Source: Dictyophora rubrovolvata (taxonomy: Eukaryota > Basidiomycota > Agaricomycetes > Phallales > Phallaceae). Taken from it: a stretch of 64,000 nucleotides of DNA. The notes below the pieces were generated by a model. It saw nothing but the letters and a program-made list of their open reading frames with translations. It was not told where the DNA came from and did no database searches. This document shows positions 8,789 to 20,659 of this stretch, in pieces. The DNA lies in contig CP114123.1 in the NCBI GenBank assembly GCA_029959195.1, positions 310,001 to 374,000 on the forward strand, written 5' to 3'. Positions within the stretch are counted from its first letter, which is position 1. Every line of letters starts with the position of its first letter. The position numbers and the translations under genes are program-made.

Positions 8789-11700
8789 TTACTCCTCTTC
8801 TCCTTCGTCTTCTTCCTGTATCGCCTGTTTGAAAGCGGGCTCTGCACGTCCAGGAAGCTGCCGACGAGTCGATCGGGTCTCTTCAGTAGCTGGTAATGGA
8901 GCGGACGTCATCGCAGGAGAATGACTAGCCTTTTGTTGACGACCAGTCGTATTCCTAGTATTTGAATTACGTTTGCCTTGTGATCGCCCCTTGCCTCGAG
9001 AAGATTGGCCAAGCTCCGGTCGGTGATAAGTTTCCAGAACAGCTGAACTTGAAGGCGATACGGCAACGTTATTATTGTTACTGTTACTATTAGCCATCAA
9101 AGATAAAGCTGCAGATTGACCTAGTCCGCCCACAAATGGCCAATCGTCGTCTTCATCTATCCAGTCATCATCGTCCAGACTGAGTGATGGACGTCCCGAG
9201 AATACATCACGAACGCTAGCTCGAGGATCATCAGTGAAAAGAACCTCGAACAAAGGCGCTTCAGTTGATCGTGATTTCCACCCAGGCGGCTCAGGACCCC
9301 ACGCTTTCCTCCAGCTAGATCTCCCAAGCGTGGGCTGCTGGAATGGTGTTGTCTTCTTATGCGCAACCAGCACTGTCGTGGTATACGATCGACGTGGTGT
9401 TTCATCAGAGTCTTGACGCGACTGAGGACGGAAAGGCGATCCTCTTCCATTGGCTTCGGCTTCACTTCCTTCATGATACGAGCCAGGACGAGAGGAAGGA
9501 GCGGAATGAAGTGAAGACGCAATTGAATTAGATCTCACGTGGGGATGGACGGTAACGACTTGACGAATTACCCTTGTCGATGAACCAGAACCAGCTCGAC
9601 GGTGATACCTTTGAAGTGGTGAATCGGTCCGCCTCAGGCTGCGCCTACCAGATCCTGTGGAACTGCCAGACGGAGAACCCGATCGCCGCATGGTTGGTAA
9701 GCCAGGCGTTGTAACCTTGAAGCTTCGAATCGAAGAAGGGCGAGATGGGCAATCACCACGCTCTGAAGTAGGCGTACGTGTGCCAAAAGAACGGCGTCTA
9801 GGAGTAAAAGGGTCTTCCGGTACAGGTTGAAACTCCAACGACAATCTACGATTCGAAGTAACGGACGACCTACGCGAGTTAACGCTACTAGATCTTCGTG
9901 AAGAAGCAGAGGGTCGCTTGCTATGACCACCACGTCTTGCCGTCGAGCCAGCCCCATTATGTCGTTTACTTCGACCACGCACGGAACTCGTCGATGAAGC
10001 AGGTGGCGCAACCGCCAATGATAAATGCTGGCCATGAGACAATTTCTGCTGCTGATTATTATTATTATCGGAACCTTTACGTTTTCCTTTACGATCTTCG
10101 TGAAACCACATCCGGAATGCGTGCAAAATGCTAGCCCGCGCACGCTGTTTACCACTATTACCGGAACCAACAGAGCCGGTTTGAGCAGGTACTTCTGCCT
10201 CTTTTGGAGAACCAGAAGGTGCTGATGCGTTTATTGCTGACGTGGATGGAGCCATAATCCATGGCGAGGAAGGAGCTGAGGGCAGACTCCCTAATGCTGA
10301 TGCTTCAACTAAAGGAGCGGGCGTGGTATCTTTGCTTGGTTTCAAAGGCGGAGACTTGGTCAACTTGTTCAAGGCCCTTGTTTCGTCAGAGCCTGAATGG
10401 GGACGACGCTCTTTCTCTTTCTCTTTCTCTTTCTCCTCCCTCTCCTTGTCCTTGTCCTTCTCTTTCTCTTTCTCCTTCTCTTTCTCTTTCTCCTTCTCTT
10501 TCTCCCTCTCCTTCTCCTTCTCCCTCTCCTTGTCCTTCTCTTTCTCCTTCTCAGCTTCTTCTTTACGAAACTTCTCATCAGACTTCTTCCTCACCAAACC
10601 AGCAGCTTCTAAAGCCGTTGTCGCGCGTTGCATAATACTGACACTCGCTGAACGAGGCTTGGTACCACGTCCCTTCGAAGAAGCCGGAGAAGAAGCAGGA
10701 GAGGCTCGTTGGCTTGGATTAGGAGACATAGTCGGAGGAGAAAGAAGAGTCGGAGAAGTGATTGGGGGTGGTGTTTTGGGACGGTCTGTTTGAGGGAGTG
10801 TTGGCGTAGGCGGGACAACGTCCAAGTCAGGTGTAGACGATTTGTGAATGACTTGAGTACTCTCTTGAGGTATCTCGGGTATTTTCTCTACCGCGGAATC
10901 TGATGACTCAGACAGGTTAATCGAGTTTCTAATACCCGGGGCAGATAAAAGCCCATCATCCTTAGCTCGATTGTCACCTTTCTTAGCAGCCTCGTCCATC
11001 GCGCGTCGTTCCGCTTTCCGACGTAACATCCACCACAGAGCACCAGAGCTATCGCAAGCATCCGTTAAAACGGAATGCACCATTTGACCAGTGTCGAAAC
11101 CGAGTGCACTCAAGTTGTTCAAAAGCTCGCGTTCCAAAGGGGTTGAGAAGACGATCCCTGCAGGTTTGGTCAGCAAGTTGATAAAATCTTGTGGAGGATG
11201 AGGATTGGAGAAGCAGGTGACTGTAGGGGAAGGTACGGAGAGAGTAGATGATCCTGAACGACGCTTCGTACGAGCTGGAGTTCGACTCGGAAGGAGAGGT
11301 GTTTTGCTACCGGAGGGACTTTGTGAACTCGAGCCTCCTGGTTCGTCAGGAGTCAAACTCGGAGATGCTTCAGGATTAGACTTTGACGGTGTCTTGACGA
11401 CAGAAACCGATGTATCAATAGCGTCAAGGCGAGGTAAGTCCGCTTCCAGCTTTCTAATCGTATTTTGGCTTATACCGGAATGTCGAGCCGCCGTGTCTGC
11501 TGCTGTTTCGTCTGGAGTAGTTGGCGTTGAGTTGGAGATTTCGGAGAATGCAGAGTGGAACGTCGCTGAGGTGGCATCGGAAAGATTGGAAGCAGAGGCG
11601 GGAGGATGGGGACCTGGTTCAGCTGGTTCAACAGTATGGGGTTTTTCTCCCGGTTCATCTTCTTTAGGCTTGACAATCGGACGAGAGAACCAAGGATGTG

Positions 11701-12783
11701 TGAAGATTTGGCGCATATCGAGTCGCTTGGAAGGATCTTTTTGTAGTATTTTATTTACGAGATCTCGAGCCTCTATAAAAGCATGTGAGGAAAACGGCTC
11801 CGGGCAAAGAACGAAACTTTACCGTTGGACAGCCACTCGGGATCGTCATATTCTCCTTTTATGATTTTTTCTTTTTGAATTAGTTCATTATCATCGTCAA
11901 ATGGTAAAGTCCCAGTGAGAAGCGTATATAGGATGACACCCAATGACCAGATGTCAACCTCTGGTAGAGAGACAGAAATCAGCCATCTAGCCAGCAGAAC
12001 TATAGAGCAGAGAACGAACCTTGTCCCAGATATTTTTGACACAAAAGCATCTCGGGTGCTGCATATCTGCAAGAGACGTCAAAATGACGGTATGGTGAAC
12101 CCTCAATGCAAAAAATAAGGCTCTTACCCAGTCGTACCGCACCACGTTTCTAAGAGGACCCCACGTTGATACTCTCGAGTGAAACCAAAATCACTCAATT
12201 TGACTCTACATCGCTCGTCGAGAAGAACGTTTTCCAATTTCAAATCGCGGTGGACAACGCCTTTGTCATGTATATAACCGATGGCTAAGCAGAGCTGACC
12301 AAATATAACACGAGTTTCATCTTCAGAGAGACGTCCCTTTTCAACCAGATAGTCGTATAGTTCTCCACCTGAACAGAGTTCGGTTACTAGCCAGATATGA
12401 TTCTCAGTTGCGATGACTTCGTAGAGCTGGGTAACGTGTGGGTGATGTAGCCTACGATGATGATGAATTTCTCGAGTTAAATGAGCAGACATTATCTTGG
12501 GAATTTGTTTGATTGCTACTCGGGTTCCGGTGAGTCGATGTGTTCCCATCCGAACGGTACCAAAGGATCCTTGGGGGAAGGAAATGATCAACAAACGCAA
12601 TCAGCGGGGAGGAAGTGGAGCAAGTCTACTACCTTCACCAATAAGTTTGCCCAAGGTATAATTTCCAACAACTTTAATCTTTTGTGAAGACAATTCTTTG
12701 CCGAGTTCATTATAGGCATTAGCCAATTGTGCTTTTTGGTTGGTAGTGAGCGACGTCGAATACTTGTGACCGTGAGCAGCCAT
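8789..12783 (-). CDS. KIN4-like Ser/Thr protein kinase (CAMKL) with a long disordered tail
   Basis: Protein kinase of about 1253 aa in five exons (12783-12633, 12569-12128, 12066-12020, 11960-11823, 11772-8789); the summed length is an exact multiple of three. Glycine loop GEGSFGTV near residue 49, VAIK lysine near 71, HRDLKLEN near 157, DFG near 177, activation segment TWCGTTGYAAPE, and HPWFSRP closing the domain near 300. In the family, Kin4-type kinases act in spindle-position and cell-cycle control. The C-terminal roughly 950 residues are Ser/Pro/Thr-rich, Arg-rich or acidic and predicted disordered. One stretch (about 10410-10555) codes for a nearly uninterrupted Lys/Glu/Arg/Asp run, probably a single charged helix. 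The tail ends in an acidic EEDEGEEE. The KIN4 label rests on remembered similarity of the catalytic domain in basidiomycetes. Confidence 0.85.
10410..10555. repeat. Hexamer-like purine/pyrimidine microsatellite inside the kinase gene
   Basis: The plus strand is almost entirely C and T (CTCTTTCTC and CTTCTC units). On the coding strand it gives alternating Lys-Glu with Arg and Asp. Length variation would change the charged helix without shifting frame while the units stay six bases long. Confidence 0.75.
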
Positions 12784-14190
12784 TTTGGAGCGTTTCTTCT
12801 TTCACATAAAAGTACAGAATTAAAATTGCCTGGTGATGAAGAATCATTTGAACGAATTGAATAACGAATAGTAATAAAAAAACCAGGGAGCGTACGTAAG
12901 GAACGTAAAGTCGACCTGAACGGTTTCGAGCAGAGAACTTGTTACTTGTGGGTGGAAGTTTTCAAACTCCGCTAATGATGATCTTGATCCTCAGCTGCTG
13001 ACACGTCTCTGCTGATTTACTGTTGACCAGACTGACAGATACCTTTATAACAACATCAGTTTCTGCCGTAAGTGCAATATTAATAAATGGTTTATGAATT
13101 ACTGAAGCTTTATTTCTCATTACACATCAATTCAGGCGCCTTATCGATAGATGATCTTTGCAATTTTTGCAGATTTTTACTATTGTTTGGATCCTTTCCC
13201 TTCAATAGAAAGAAAACTGGGCTCGGGTCTGCCGGTAGAACCGAATAGAACGATCCGATATTGGTCTGTTTCTTCTACTACCTTGACCGGTGCGAGAGAT
13301 CAATGCTTCAAGGATCGCGTACCCAATCATCGCTAATGCTATGCGAAAAAGGAAACTCAACAACTCGAAATCTAGATGACTTGAATTAGTCTATAATATG
13401 CCTGGCCCATAATTAAAGTCGGCCGACCACCCAATTGGATTTATTGGCACTGCTTCAGGGACCGGACTGCGCATTCCTGTGCTACATAGTAGGAGGAGCG
13501 GCACATCGGAAGGTAGATTATACAATTAATTTCTCCGATTTACTTGGTATGTATCATGCTTTCGAAATTTTAGCTCTTTCACTTACGATAGCTATTGGCA
13601 GGTTCAACTCTGAAATTTTATTGGTTTCACGGCTAGTCACACGTGACTACGCGTCGCGTCGCGTATGCTGTTACACAGCCACACCTTTATTATCTCTCAC
13701 CAAATGATTCGGATGCTTTCAATGGAGGGTTACAAAAAAGGAACCGTCTGCTAGATCTCCTTTTGACAACCCTACAAAGAAAAAAAAACGTTCATTTCAT
13801 ACCAAGAGTAAAAGTGATTGAAACCTGGGTCCACGTGCATATCGAAGAAACCTGGTTCTATGGATTCATTCGTCGTTATCAAAGACTATTATGAATTCGG
13901 AGCCGGTGATGAGTTTTTTTTTACAGTTTCAATGTTTGTTATCAGTAATATCTGTCACGCAATTAAAGAGAATTCATCGCTTGGAAAAGTTTTTACACAA
14001 GTCGCGCAGCATACAACATCTGCGTATATAAAATGTAATTGCATCCCACGCAAACCACATGCGTTTTCATTCATTGATATAAAATTTCAGTATTACGAGC
14101 TACGGAATATACGTACATATATATAATGCGAGCATAAGTTACTTAATGTGATCTATGTGAATAATGCAAAATCATTAACAAGGTCCCCTA
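12784..14190. other. Intergenic stretch between kinase and CPSF30 gene
   Basis: About 1.4 kb without a gene I can support. The part next to 12783 should hold the kinase promoter and that next to 14190 the CPSF30 3' end. Near 13630-13645 there is a short imperfect palindrome containing an E-box (CACGTG-like) core. Confidence 0.45.
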
Positions 14191-15346
14191 TCAATCGTCG
14201 TCAAATCGACGCTGTGACGTACGATCCAAACCACCCCTATTACCAGGTACGTTTCGATTGGGACAGTGGTTTGCATAATGACCGTCTTATTATATGTGTG
14301 AAGAAAGTAAGAATTTGTTATTGTCGGATTTGAGGGCCGTGGACTTACTTTTACCACATTTAAAGCATACAACTTCATCCAAATTACGTCTAATTACAGG
14401 AGCTGTACCAGCAGCAGCAGTTTGATTGGGTACACCAGATGGGAATGGTCGTTCGTATTCGCCATGTCTTCCGAATCCCGGGGGTGGGGGGCCTAGCTCG
14501 CGATGTGACGAGACTGAAGGAGCGGTGTAGTCCGATATGTTAGGGAGACCTGGTTTTGGACTGAAAAAGAAAAAAAAAAACAGTTAAAAAAAAGCCAGGG
14601 AAAGAGACGTAGAAGGAAACAGTACTTACTGTCCACGTGGACAATCGGAGCCCATTGGGCATAACCCAGTGAGATAAAGCTGACATGCCACACGCCTTAC
14701 GTGCTTTCTCGGACAAGTGGGGCCTAAATAAATGAAACATGTTTCGTATGAGCGCAATGTGGAGATATATGAGTGGGAGATTTGAAGATGGAAGCTGACC
14801 TAATTTGCAGAAGCCACGCTTGTAGTCTGGGCATTCTATTTTCCGTTCCTTCGGATGGGCGTACAGACACTCGTCACCAGCAGAACAGTAGCCATACTTG
14901 GCATACCACCAGCACTCTGGCATTCTCCTTAGATTGTATTCATGTAAGAATTCACAGGCGTCGGATTTTTTACAGAGACCACGAAGCCAGTGCTTGCAGA
15001 CTGTTGCGAGACGCTCACCGGGACGTGGGTGAGACACATCCTTTGAGCGAAAATTCAAGGGTGAAGGAGACGTGTGGCGGAGAGGACAATGGATAGGACC
15101 TAGGGGACAACCAGCAGGAGTGAGTGCCAATCTACAGATTTGCTCGTCTGAAAAAAAAAACAAAAACAAAAAAAAAGGGTGTCAATAATGAAATATTAAG
15201 GGCACTAGTTACCGACCTCTGTCTAATTTCAGTCCAAGATCATTCTTGATATAGGACTCTGCCGGGAGGGGAACTTGGTGGAAATGGGGTTTGACGATGT
15301 CCTGCAATGGACCGGGGGCAGTGAGTGGGTTGGCGGTTGCGGCCAT
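14191..15346 (-). CDS. YTH1: CPSF30/Yth1 homologue, mRNA 3'-end processing zinc-finger protein
   Basis: Subunit of the cleavage and polyadenylation factor that contacts the AAUAAA region of pre-mRNA. Five exons (15346-15217, 15147-14800, 14723-14630, 14560-14349, 14285-14191) sum to 879 nt, giving 292 aa with every junction in frame. The start is MAATANPLTAPGPLQDIV. Five CCCH fingers follow: CRLALTPAGC...H, CKHWLRGLCKKSDACEFLH, CWWYAKYGYCSAGDECLYAH, CPDYKRGFCKLGPTCPRKH and CQLYLTGLCPMGSDCPRGH. A linker then leads to a C-terminal zinc knuckle CFKCGKNGHYANHC, which is assembled only across the last intron. The knuckle is also present in animal CPSF30 and absent from budding-yeast Yth1. The gene is head-to-head with the RING gene at 15552. 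Confidence 0.93.
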
Positions 15347-15551
15347 GGGCAGTCTGGGATCAGCTTATGTCAGCCAAGTGTCTTGTACGCAGTTACTGAG
15401 TTGACCGGAATGTTCTCGTTGGTGCGAGACTCGCGTGACCGAGGATTACTGTCACGGTCACTCCCCTTAAGATCGTCATATTATTGTTTAGTCAGACATC
15501 ACTCCCTCTCCACTCACACACTATAACACCAGTCATCCTCACTTCTTCAAC
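15347..15551. promoter_or_regulatory. Shared divergent promoter region (205 bp)
   Basis: The start codons of the CPSF30 gene (minus) and the RING-finger gene (plus) are only 205 bp apart. Both promoters and 5' UTRs must fit here or overlap the coding sequences. Boxes could not be assigned with confidence. Confidence 0.6.
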
Positions 15552-18317
15552 ATGGACCACGACGAGGACCATCCCATGAATAACCCCGACGCCAATAACA
15601 ACGACCAACAACGACCAAATCCACCTTCCGGCCCTGCTGGTGACGACAACAACCGCCACAATACTACGACAACACACACTGAATCATTTGTCTTCACGGG
15701 CACCGCACCCGCTTTCCTCGCAACCATGCAGAACATTGTTAACCGCATCATTATGCGCGATCAACAACCGGAACAGCGACGCAGCGCTTCCGCCGCTCCA
15801 TCATCATCATCACAATCTGCAGGCGGCGACGACGACATCGATATACGTCCCCGGGGTGATGTTGCCAGCAACGATGGCGCTCGTACGACCACCTCGACAA
15901 CCTTGCAGTCTCAAATTGACGCCACCGCGCCTGGTTCGACCACAACAACAGCACCCTCTTCCGTTGAATCCGAACAGCCCGCTACAAGCTCGACGTCTGC
16001 GACAGGTGATGATGCTGCGTCTGCCCAACCATCTGCTTCTCCAATTCCCGATTCCCTTCCTATCCCCCCAACTACCAACCCCTCGGGACGCCCCATTCGC
16101 CCGCTTCCTCGGCCACATTCACACGTTCACGCCCATACACCGTTTGGTGTGATCGATCTGTTTGCTTTCAACGTCAATATGACTGTTGGAGGAGCAACGT
16201 CTCCTCAGCCAGAGTTGCAACCGCGACCGCAGTCTCAGCCCCAATCCCAGGGCCAACCGCAACCACAGCCTCATCTTCATCCGCACCAACACCAGCACCA
16301 GCATCCGCATCCGCATCCGCAATCACAACCACAAGCACCCCATACGCCGCTTACGGCAACCTTCACGTTCAACTTGGGACCAGAGGCATTCGCGGGTTTC
16401 GAAGCCATGTTTCTCAATCATTTTCAAAAAGAACGAGAACCCGATATGGAACGAGCAAAGACTCTTTTGAGAGGGATGCAAACAGTTTCACAAGGTCTTG
16501 TCCGTCGTTTGGAACGCGCGGGCGGTGTTCCAGGCGGTCAAGGCTCAGAGGATCAGTCGTCCGGCTGTGCCGTTTGCTGGGGACCTCTTTTGGAAGGTGT
16601 TGAACCTGGAGAATGGGACTCGGCGGCGCAGAAAGAGGCGAAAGAAAAACACGCCGCCGAGGCGCGTGATGATGATAGTCCCAATGCGAAAGAACAGCCT
16701 GAAGAAGAAGAATTTCGAGGACGCATCGTTGCTCTTCCATGCGCACACGTGTACCATGCCGAATGTCTACTGCCATGGTTTTCTCGTAATACGACTTGTC
16801 CAACTTGTCGATTCGATATAGATCCGGATTCTTTGACGTGGAATCCCCAACCTCCTCCAGCTCAACCGGAAACAGATCCTCCGGAGGATATACCAGGTCC
16901 TGACGGGTTACCATTCAATATCGCTCATGATGAGGGGTACCGTCTTAACGCGGCCGAAGCTGAACGTTTGAATGGTGTATTTGCTTCTCTTCTTAGAGGA
17001 TTTGTTGGTGAAGGTGCAGCTCAACAAGCCCAGCAGCAGCAACAGCAGCAAGCCCGGCAGAGGCAAGAAGAGAACCAACGAGATAACTTGGGAGATCAAC
17101 AGTCTTCAGCTCAGCCACACGTTCAAGCTGAAGCAGCATCTAGCCAACCCTCTGCTGCAAGGTCGTCGTCGTCGTCATCAGCACCATCAGTCCCATCAGT
17201 CCCCCCATTACCGCCCACTGCCGCGCAGCTTAGAGCAGCTGCTATACCAACCTCCACCAATCCGCCGCAGACACATGGACTACCACCGCAGAGGTTACAT
17301 CCCTTACCAGGTCTATTCCGACTTCCCCCCATGCCTCTTTTCTTATTCCCTACTCGACCCTCTGGTGCTAATGCTACTCCGCCACAAGGTCAGACTCATA
17401 CTCAGACTCAGACTCAGCCCTTGCATCAACCTCAGCCCCAGCAAGCTGCACAGGGAAGGACAGATCAAGATGCTCCATCGGATTTGCAGTCGGAAACGTC
17501 GCAGAGGGCGCCGACTCCAGCTCCGGCCCCAGTGCAACAGACTCAACCGTCTCAACAACCACAGCAGCAGTCACAGCAACCACACCCACGGGTTCCCCTT
17601 TTCTTCAACTTTCCGCATGTTTACACGGGTTTCCATGGATTTCCCGGTGCGGGTGCGGGTGCAAATGCAGGTGCGGGTGCTGCTCGACCAGGACAAGAAC
17701 AACAACAGCCGCATCCACCCAGCGCTGACGCTAATACCACCGCCGATCCAACTCCAGCTCCAACTGCTACCGCGACCCCGAACCCGACCACGACCACGAC
17801 TGCGCATGTTTTTACACACTTTCCTCCTCCCCATTTTTTCCCTCCGTTCGGCGGAGAACGTATGCGTCATCCCGGTGCACCTCGTACTGAACGTGAACGT
17901 GAACGTCGACAGTGGGTAGCTCCCGAACCGGTAGGTCGGACGCTCCGTCAACGCGTTGAAGCAAAAGAGCAAGAGCTCGGATTACGATGCGATGATGTTA
18001 TTTGTCTTTTCGCGCCGACGGATGAAGAACCTGTTCCTTCTGAGATGATGAATGAGAGCTCGAAGGATATGTTGAAGACGCGGGTGCAGCCTCATGGGGC
18101 TTATGATACGCGAGGACGGTTGTGCGAGCACAAGTTTCATCCCGCGTGTCTTGTTGCTAGTGCGCGTGTTGCTGGGGTGGATGATGAGGAGATGGATATG
18201 GAGAATGAAGATGATGAAAGCGAGATTGAGTTGGCGTGTCCTGTTTGTAGAGCTGATGGAACGCTTAGCCATAAGGAGTGGCAGGAGGGTGTTAAGTCGT
18301 TGCAAGAAACTTTGTAA
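15552..18317 (+). CDS. RING-H2 E3 ubiquitin-ligase-like protein with a second, C-terminal RING-like motif
   Basis: Intronless gene, 921 aa. The N-terminal third is low complexity (Asn, Ser, Pro, Gln, His). A RING-H2 lies at about residues 339-410: CAVC, a long acidic insert, then CAHVYHAECLLPWF and CPTC, fitting C-x2-C...C-x-H-x2-H-x2-C...C-x2-C. A long Gln/Pro/Ser-rich middle follows. A second cysteine cluster occupies about 808-910: CDDVIC, CEHKFHPACLVASA and, after an acidic insert, CPVCRADG. It resembles a degenerate RING with enlarged loops. RING proteins recruit E2 enzymes; the substrate here is unknown. The unusual loop between the first and second cysteine pairs of RING 1 (about 45 residues) is notable. 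It shares its promoter region with CPSF30. Confidence 0.8.
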   Translation: MDHDEDHPMNNPDANNNDQQRPNPPSGPAGDDNNRHNTTTTHTESFVFTGTAPAFLATMQNIVNRIIMRDQQPEQRRSASAAPSSSSQSAGGDDDIDIRPRGDVASNDGARTTTSTTLQSQIDATAPGSTTTTAPSSVESEQPATSSTSATGDDAASAQPSASPIPDSLPIPPTTNPSGRPIRPLPRPHSHVHAHTPFGVIDLFAFNVNMTVGGATSPQPELQPRPQSQPQSQGQPQPQPHLHPHQHQHQHPHPHPQSQPQAPHTPLTATFTFNLGPEAFAGFEAMFLNHFQKEREPDMERAKTLLRGMQTVSQGLVRRLERAGGVPGGQGSEDQSSGCAVCWGPLLEGVEPGEWDSAAQKEAKEKHAAEARDDDSPNAKEQPEEEEFRGRIVALPCAHVYHAECLLPWFSRNTTCPTCRFDIDPDSLTWNPQPPPAQPETDPPEDIPGPDGLPFNIAHDEGYRLNAAEAERLNGVFASLLRGFVGEGAAQQAQQQQQQQARQRQEENQRDNLGDQQSSAQPHVQAEAASSQPSAARSSSSSSAPSVPSVPPLPPTAAQLRAAAIPTSTNPPQTHGLPPQRLHPLPGLFRLPPMPLFLFPTRPSGANATPPQGQTHTQTQTQPLHQPQPQQAAQGRTDQDAPSDLQSETSQRAPTPAPAPVQQTQPSQQPQQQSQQPHPRVPLFFNFPHVYTGFHGFPGAGAGANAGAGAARPGQEQQQPHPPSADANTTADPTPAPTATATPNPTTTTTAHVFTHFPPPHFFPPFGGERMRHPGAPRTERERERRQWVAPEPVGRTLRQRVEAKEQELGLRCDDVICLFAPTDEEPVPSEMMNESSKDMLKTRVQPHGAYDTRGRLCEHKFHPACLVASARVAGVDDEEMDMENEDDESEIELACPVCRADGTLSHKEWQEGVKSLQETL

Positions 18318-18996
18318 AACCGTTTTTCAAAGACATGGTGGTGAGTTGTTAAGTTTGTCCAGTTGTCGGAAATCTATCATTGTGCTGATTTTCTGTTATA
18401 GCTTTTCGACGTTCTTTCTTTCTTTTCTTTTCTTCTTATTAGTTTTCCGTCATACTTGTGTAATGTGTAACGGCCACGTTGTTCGAAGACTTTTTTTTTT
18501 ACCTGTGTTCAAATGTTTTCAGTCTTTTATCTTCCGTCTTCTGTTTCTGGGTATCACAATTTTCAAACTCTTGTTCGCTGTTGCATTCTCACTTTCATAT
18601 CCCCCCCCCCCCACGAATTAATGTACTATGACTAATTTCTCAAAAAAGAAATACCCATACGTTTTCAAGGGACATTTTCATAATTACGATCAGCGGCTTG
18701 TTATATATTTTCCTCTTCAACTTCTCGCATTGCAGTCAATCAACCACTCATTGTTTTTTCTTGCTATAACATCTCCGCATAGTAGTGCAATATAGAACTT
18801 GAATAGTGATTCATAGATTGGTACGACAGGTCTCCTTTAATTAACTCTTCAATTTTCTTTGTTGTATATATTATCAACATTACATACTTAGGTCGTGCAG
18901 TAACGGAAATTTAGGGTTTAAGTAATTTTGTCAATACATGTGATTCGAGTCTCCATTACATAATAAGCATGGCGCTTGAGTCAAATTCTGCCTGGC
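18318..18996. other. Intergenic stretch between RING gene and SEN54
   Basis: Contains pyrimidine-rich tracts and a C run near 18600-18612. No gene is supported. It should hold the RING gene terminator and the SEN54 promoter. Confidence 0.5.
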
Positions 18997-20659
18997 ATGG
19001 ACGACAACATCGCTCAACCCAATTCTATTCCAACCGTCCTCAACGCACAGGAAAACGATCCCGAGTTGTCCGAAGATGAGGAGGGAATGCCTGATTGGAC
19101 CAAGTTGAAGTACAATGCATTTATTATATCCCTTGAAGGTATTTTTAATCTTTTACTTTTCAAGAACTTTTGCCTCGTCTTTGTCCAAGCCCGTTCTTCC
19201 GAAACGTGGCGATAAAGAATTTGAACCAGCACAGGGTGGACCGAGTAACTTGCAGACTTATAATTTGAATCGGTCTAGAGATGCAATGTTCGGCGCTTTA
19301 GAAGCTGAGCGGGCCATATCGAAGTACGCTCAACTCTTATTCGCGGGTATCATCTTGTCCGATTAACAATCGCTACACAGTAAATCTATAAGTCACGCTC
19401 TCTGGTATCCGGAGATATCGCGTGCAGCAATGATTCAAATACGAGGGGTATTATTCAATGGCATTGGACATTCCGTTCCACGTCCTGTCTGGTCGGATGA
19501 TGGCGTCTCAAAGCTACGAAAAAGGACCGAACTATTACCAGAAGAAGCCTTGTATCTTATCGAGCGTGGAAGTTTATTCTGTTGGAGATATAAATCTGGG
19601 ATAGATGGAATTCTAAAACGGGAAGAAAATATCAACACTCAAGAAGAGCATTTTCGCATGTATGGCGTTCCCATGACTGTACAACAGGCTTATGCCGAAA
19701 TGATTGGAAAAGATGAATTGACGCTTGAAAAATACAATGTGGGTTTTGGCACGCCACTGAATCTTCATTTGATTTTATTTGAATTGCAGGTTTATGCACA
19801 CTTAAAACGACTAGGGTTCAATGTTCTGCGCACCCATCCGCCGAACGACCATTACCCTACACCTCCACCATTAGTTCATCCCGATCTACCCCTTTTCGAT
19901 CGATTCAAGACTTTCTTCACTAATCTATGGAAACGGTTGTTTCAACGAATTAACTGGTGGAAACCCGTCAGAGTAGGGTTTCTTCTCGGTTGTGCCAAAA
20001 ATTATCGTTAGTCTCTTTGCAGTCCAAACCAATTCACATTTCCAATAATCTTCATTTAGCATCGCTTTATAAAGCCTTACGTTTCATACCGTCCGGTCAC
20101 AAAGCTACCCTTTATCCACCTTCACAGTCCTCCACATCATCCCCCTATAAGCTATTTTATAACGTGTATAAACCTGTCACGCCGTTCCGTAAAACAGCTC
20201 CTCCCGCTTGTGACTTCTCCCTGGTTGTCATAGAGTAAGTTAGTTTCTTCAACGAATGGATGGTACGACGTTCATTGACGTTCACTCAGTGCGAGAACGA
20301 CCCCACTACCAACTCTACGTGAGTTAACGAACTTATGGGATCAACTTCCTGAAACAGGACCCCCACTTCCTCGTCAAAAGAATAGAGGAAAAGCGACAAA
20401 ACCTAATCCAGAGACGAAAGCAGCTCCTGGACCGCTTTCTCCCGTGCCCTCGTCATCTTCATCATTGACTCGCTTGTTTTCGTGGCTAGGATTGGTGAAA
20501 CCTTCACCTCAGAATTCTCTCGTCTTACAGAGACCTCCGCATCTCTTTGCAGTTTTGAAGAACGGGAAGAAAACAGTCGTAATTGCCGCTGTGGATTGTG
20601 GTGTGATTAGTTTTTATCGGTTTAGTTCTGGAGCGTTTGAGGAAATACCTCTTTTATAA
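18997..20659 (+). CDS. SEN54: tRNA-splicing endonuclease subunit Sen54
   Basis: Structural subunit of the Sen2/Sen34/Sen15/Sen54 endonuclease that excises tRNA introns. Six exons (18997-19109, 19165-19323, 19381-19738, 19790-19972, 20023-20234, 20290-20659) sum to 1395 nt, 464 aa, all junctions in frame. The N-terminal acidic DPELSEDEEGMPDWTKL leads to KPVLPKRGDKEFEP. The Sen54 N-domain SISHALWYP...LPEEALYLIERGSLFCW is at about residues 105-160, then QQAYAEMIG and VYAHLKRLGFNV. The C-terminal part has LRFIPSGHK, PYKLFYNVYKPVTPFRK and a final LFAVLKNGKKTVVIAAVD strand pair. The first intron uses a GTACAA donor at 19110, chosen because only this gives the expected frame. Confidence 0.9.

Noticed and set aside
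10242-10793. Long plus-strand open frame of Ser/Phe/Leu-rich composition opposite the kinase gene
   Set aside because: It is the complement of the K/E-rich microsatellite in the kinase exon; a lack of stops is expected there and the composition is not that of a protein.
16972-17919. 315-codon open frame overlapping the RING gene
   Set aside because: It is the shifted frame of a Gln/Pro-rich exon with few stop codons by composition. The RING frame holds recognisable motifs; this one has none.
18600-18613. Poly-C run
   Set aside because: Simple homopolymer downstream of a gene; nothing suggests a function and length may be a sequencing artefact.
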